DNA of 55,907 bases from Bacillota bacterium (lineage in GTDB: Bacteria > Bacillota > Clostridia > Oscillospirales > Oscillospiraceae), in the NCBI GenBank assembly GCA_029007925.1, contig JAQXIT010000109.1, positions 1-55,907 of the forward strand. The letters are read 5' to 3'. Every line of letters starts with the position of its first letter. Position 1 is the first letter of the stretch. The position numbers and the translations under genes were made by a program. Below, in pieces: positions 55,365-55,907 of this stretch. The notes under the pieces were generated by a model, which was not told the DNA's origin, made no database searches, and saw only the letters and a list, made by a program, of their open reading frames with translations.

Positions 55365-55907
55365 CGCCATCGTCCGCATCGTGATTTACCTTCTCGTGAT
55401 CCTGCTTCTGGCGGGGCTTCTGGTAGCGGGATTGGGCTTCGGTCAATTTGCGTTCCACTTCGGCATTCCCTCCGGCAGTTATATCACCGGCTCCGGCTCC
55501 GCGAACGCATCGGAGATCCGGAACCTGAAGATCGAATGGGCAGCCGGTTCCATCAAAATCGTTCCCTCGGACACGGATCAGATCACCTTCTCGGAAGAAG
55601 GCAACGCCGGCGAGGACGGCCGGATGGTCTACGATATTGACGGCTCCACCCTGACCATCCGCTGCACGAAGCCCGGTTTCCGGTTTGGCTCCTTTTCCAA
55701 TCCCGTGAAAAATCTCACCGTCTGCGTCCCGTCGGATTGGCAGTGCAGCCGTCTGGAGGTCAACGCCGCCTCCGCGGATCTGGATGTGGAAAACCTGACC
55801 ACCGACGAGATGAAGATCAACACCGCTTCCGGTGAGTGCGACTTTCAGAGCTGCACCGTCGGGGACTTAAATATCAGCACCGCCTCCGGCAGCATCCGCT
55901 ACACCGG
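55354..55907 (+). CDS. DUF4097-family (beta-helical, LiaX-like C-terminal) protein, truncated by window end
   Basis: MKTNAIVRIVIYLLVILLLAGLLVAGLGFG TM; IRNLKIEWAAGSIKIVPSDTDQITF...LEVNAASADLDVENLTTDEMKINTASGECDFQSCTVGDLNISTASGSI repeats. Confidence 0.85.
   Translation, partial: MKTNAIVRIVIYLLVILLLAGLLVAGLGFGQFAFHFGIPSGSYITGSGSANASEIRNLKIEWAAGSIKIVPSDTDQITFSEEGNAGEDGRMVYDIDGSTLTIRCTKPGFRFGSFSNPVKNLTVCVPSDWQCSRLEVNAASADLDVENLTTDEMKINTASGECDFQSCTVGDLNISTASGSIRYT

Noticed and set aside
1-55907. CRISPR array, IS element, integrase or prophage
   Set aside because: No regularly spaced non-coding repeats, transposase or integrase motifs seen; repeats present are in-frame coding repeats.

Overview
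The window is 55.9 kb of chromosome-like DNA. Gene content suggests a Gram-positive Clostridia-type anaerobe (inference: SpoVB-like flippase, FeoA/short FeoB, SecG, many lipoproteins, no outer-membrane genes). I can support about 52 protein-coding genes, one tRNA-Arg(CCT), one strong candidate structured ncRNA and many intrinsic terminators. I saw no CRISPR array, IS element or prophage. Most genes are ordinary housekeeping: nfo, thyA/folA, glmS, glpK, feoAB, nth, prfB, secG, pepD, lplA, uraA. The observations most worth checking are: (1) a tRNA-Arg(CCT) whose near-invariant G19-C56 elbow pair appears replaced by a covarying U19-A56; (2) a ~350-nt structured ncRNA at ~10.2-10.56 kb with an extended Shine-Dalgarno, a three-codon ORF and a long-range helix (possibly raiA-type); (3) a uracil-permease leader with a 24-aa leader peptide and a terminator that also sequesters the SD; (4) an ABC importer operon with a nuclease-like lipoprotein and a triple-repeat lipoprotein; (5) an RND transporter with a ~225-aa coiled-coil-like insertion; (6) a COG0523 GTPase apparently fused to a YcgQ/DUF1980-like domain, next to a His-rich COG0523 metallochaperone; (7) an FHA-SEDS fusion; (8) a secreted barnase with adjacent barstar. 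All family calls come from reading the translations; no database search was run.
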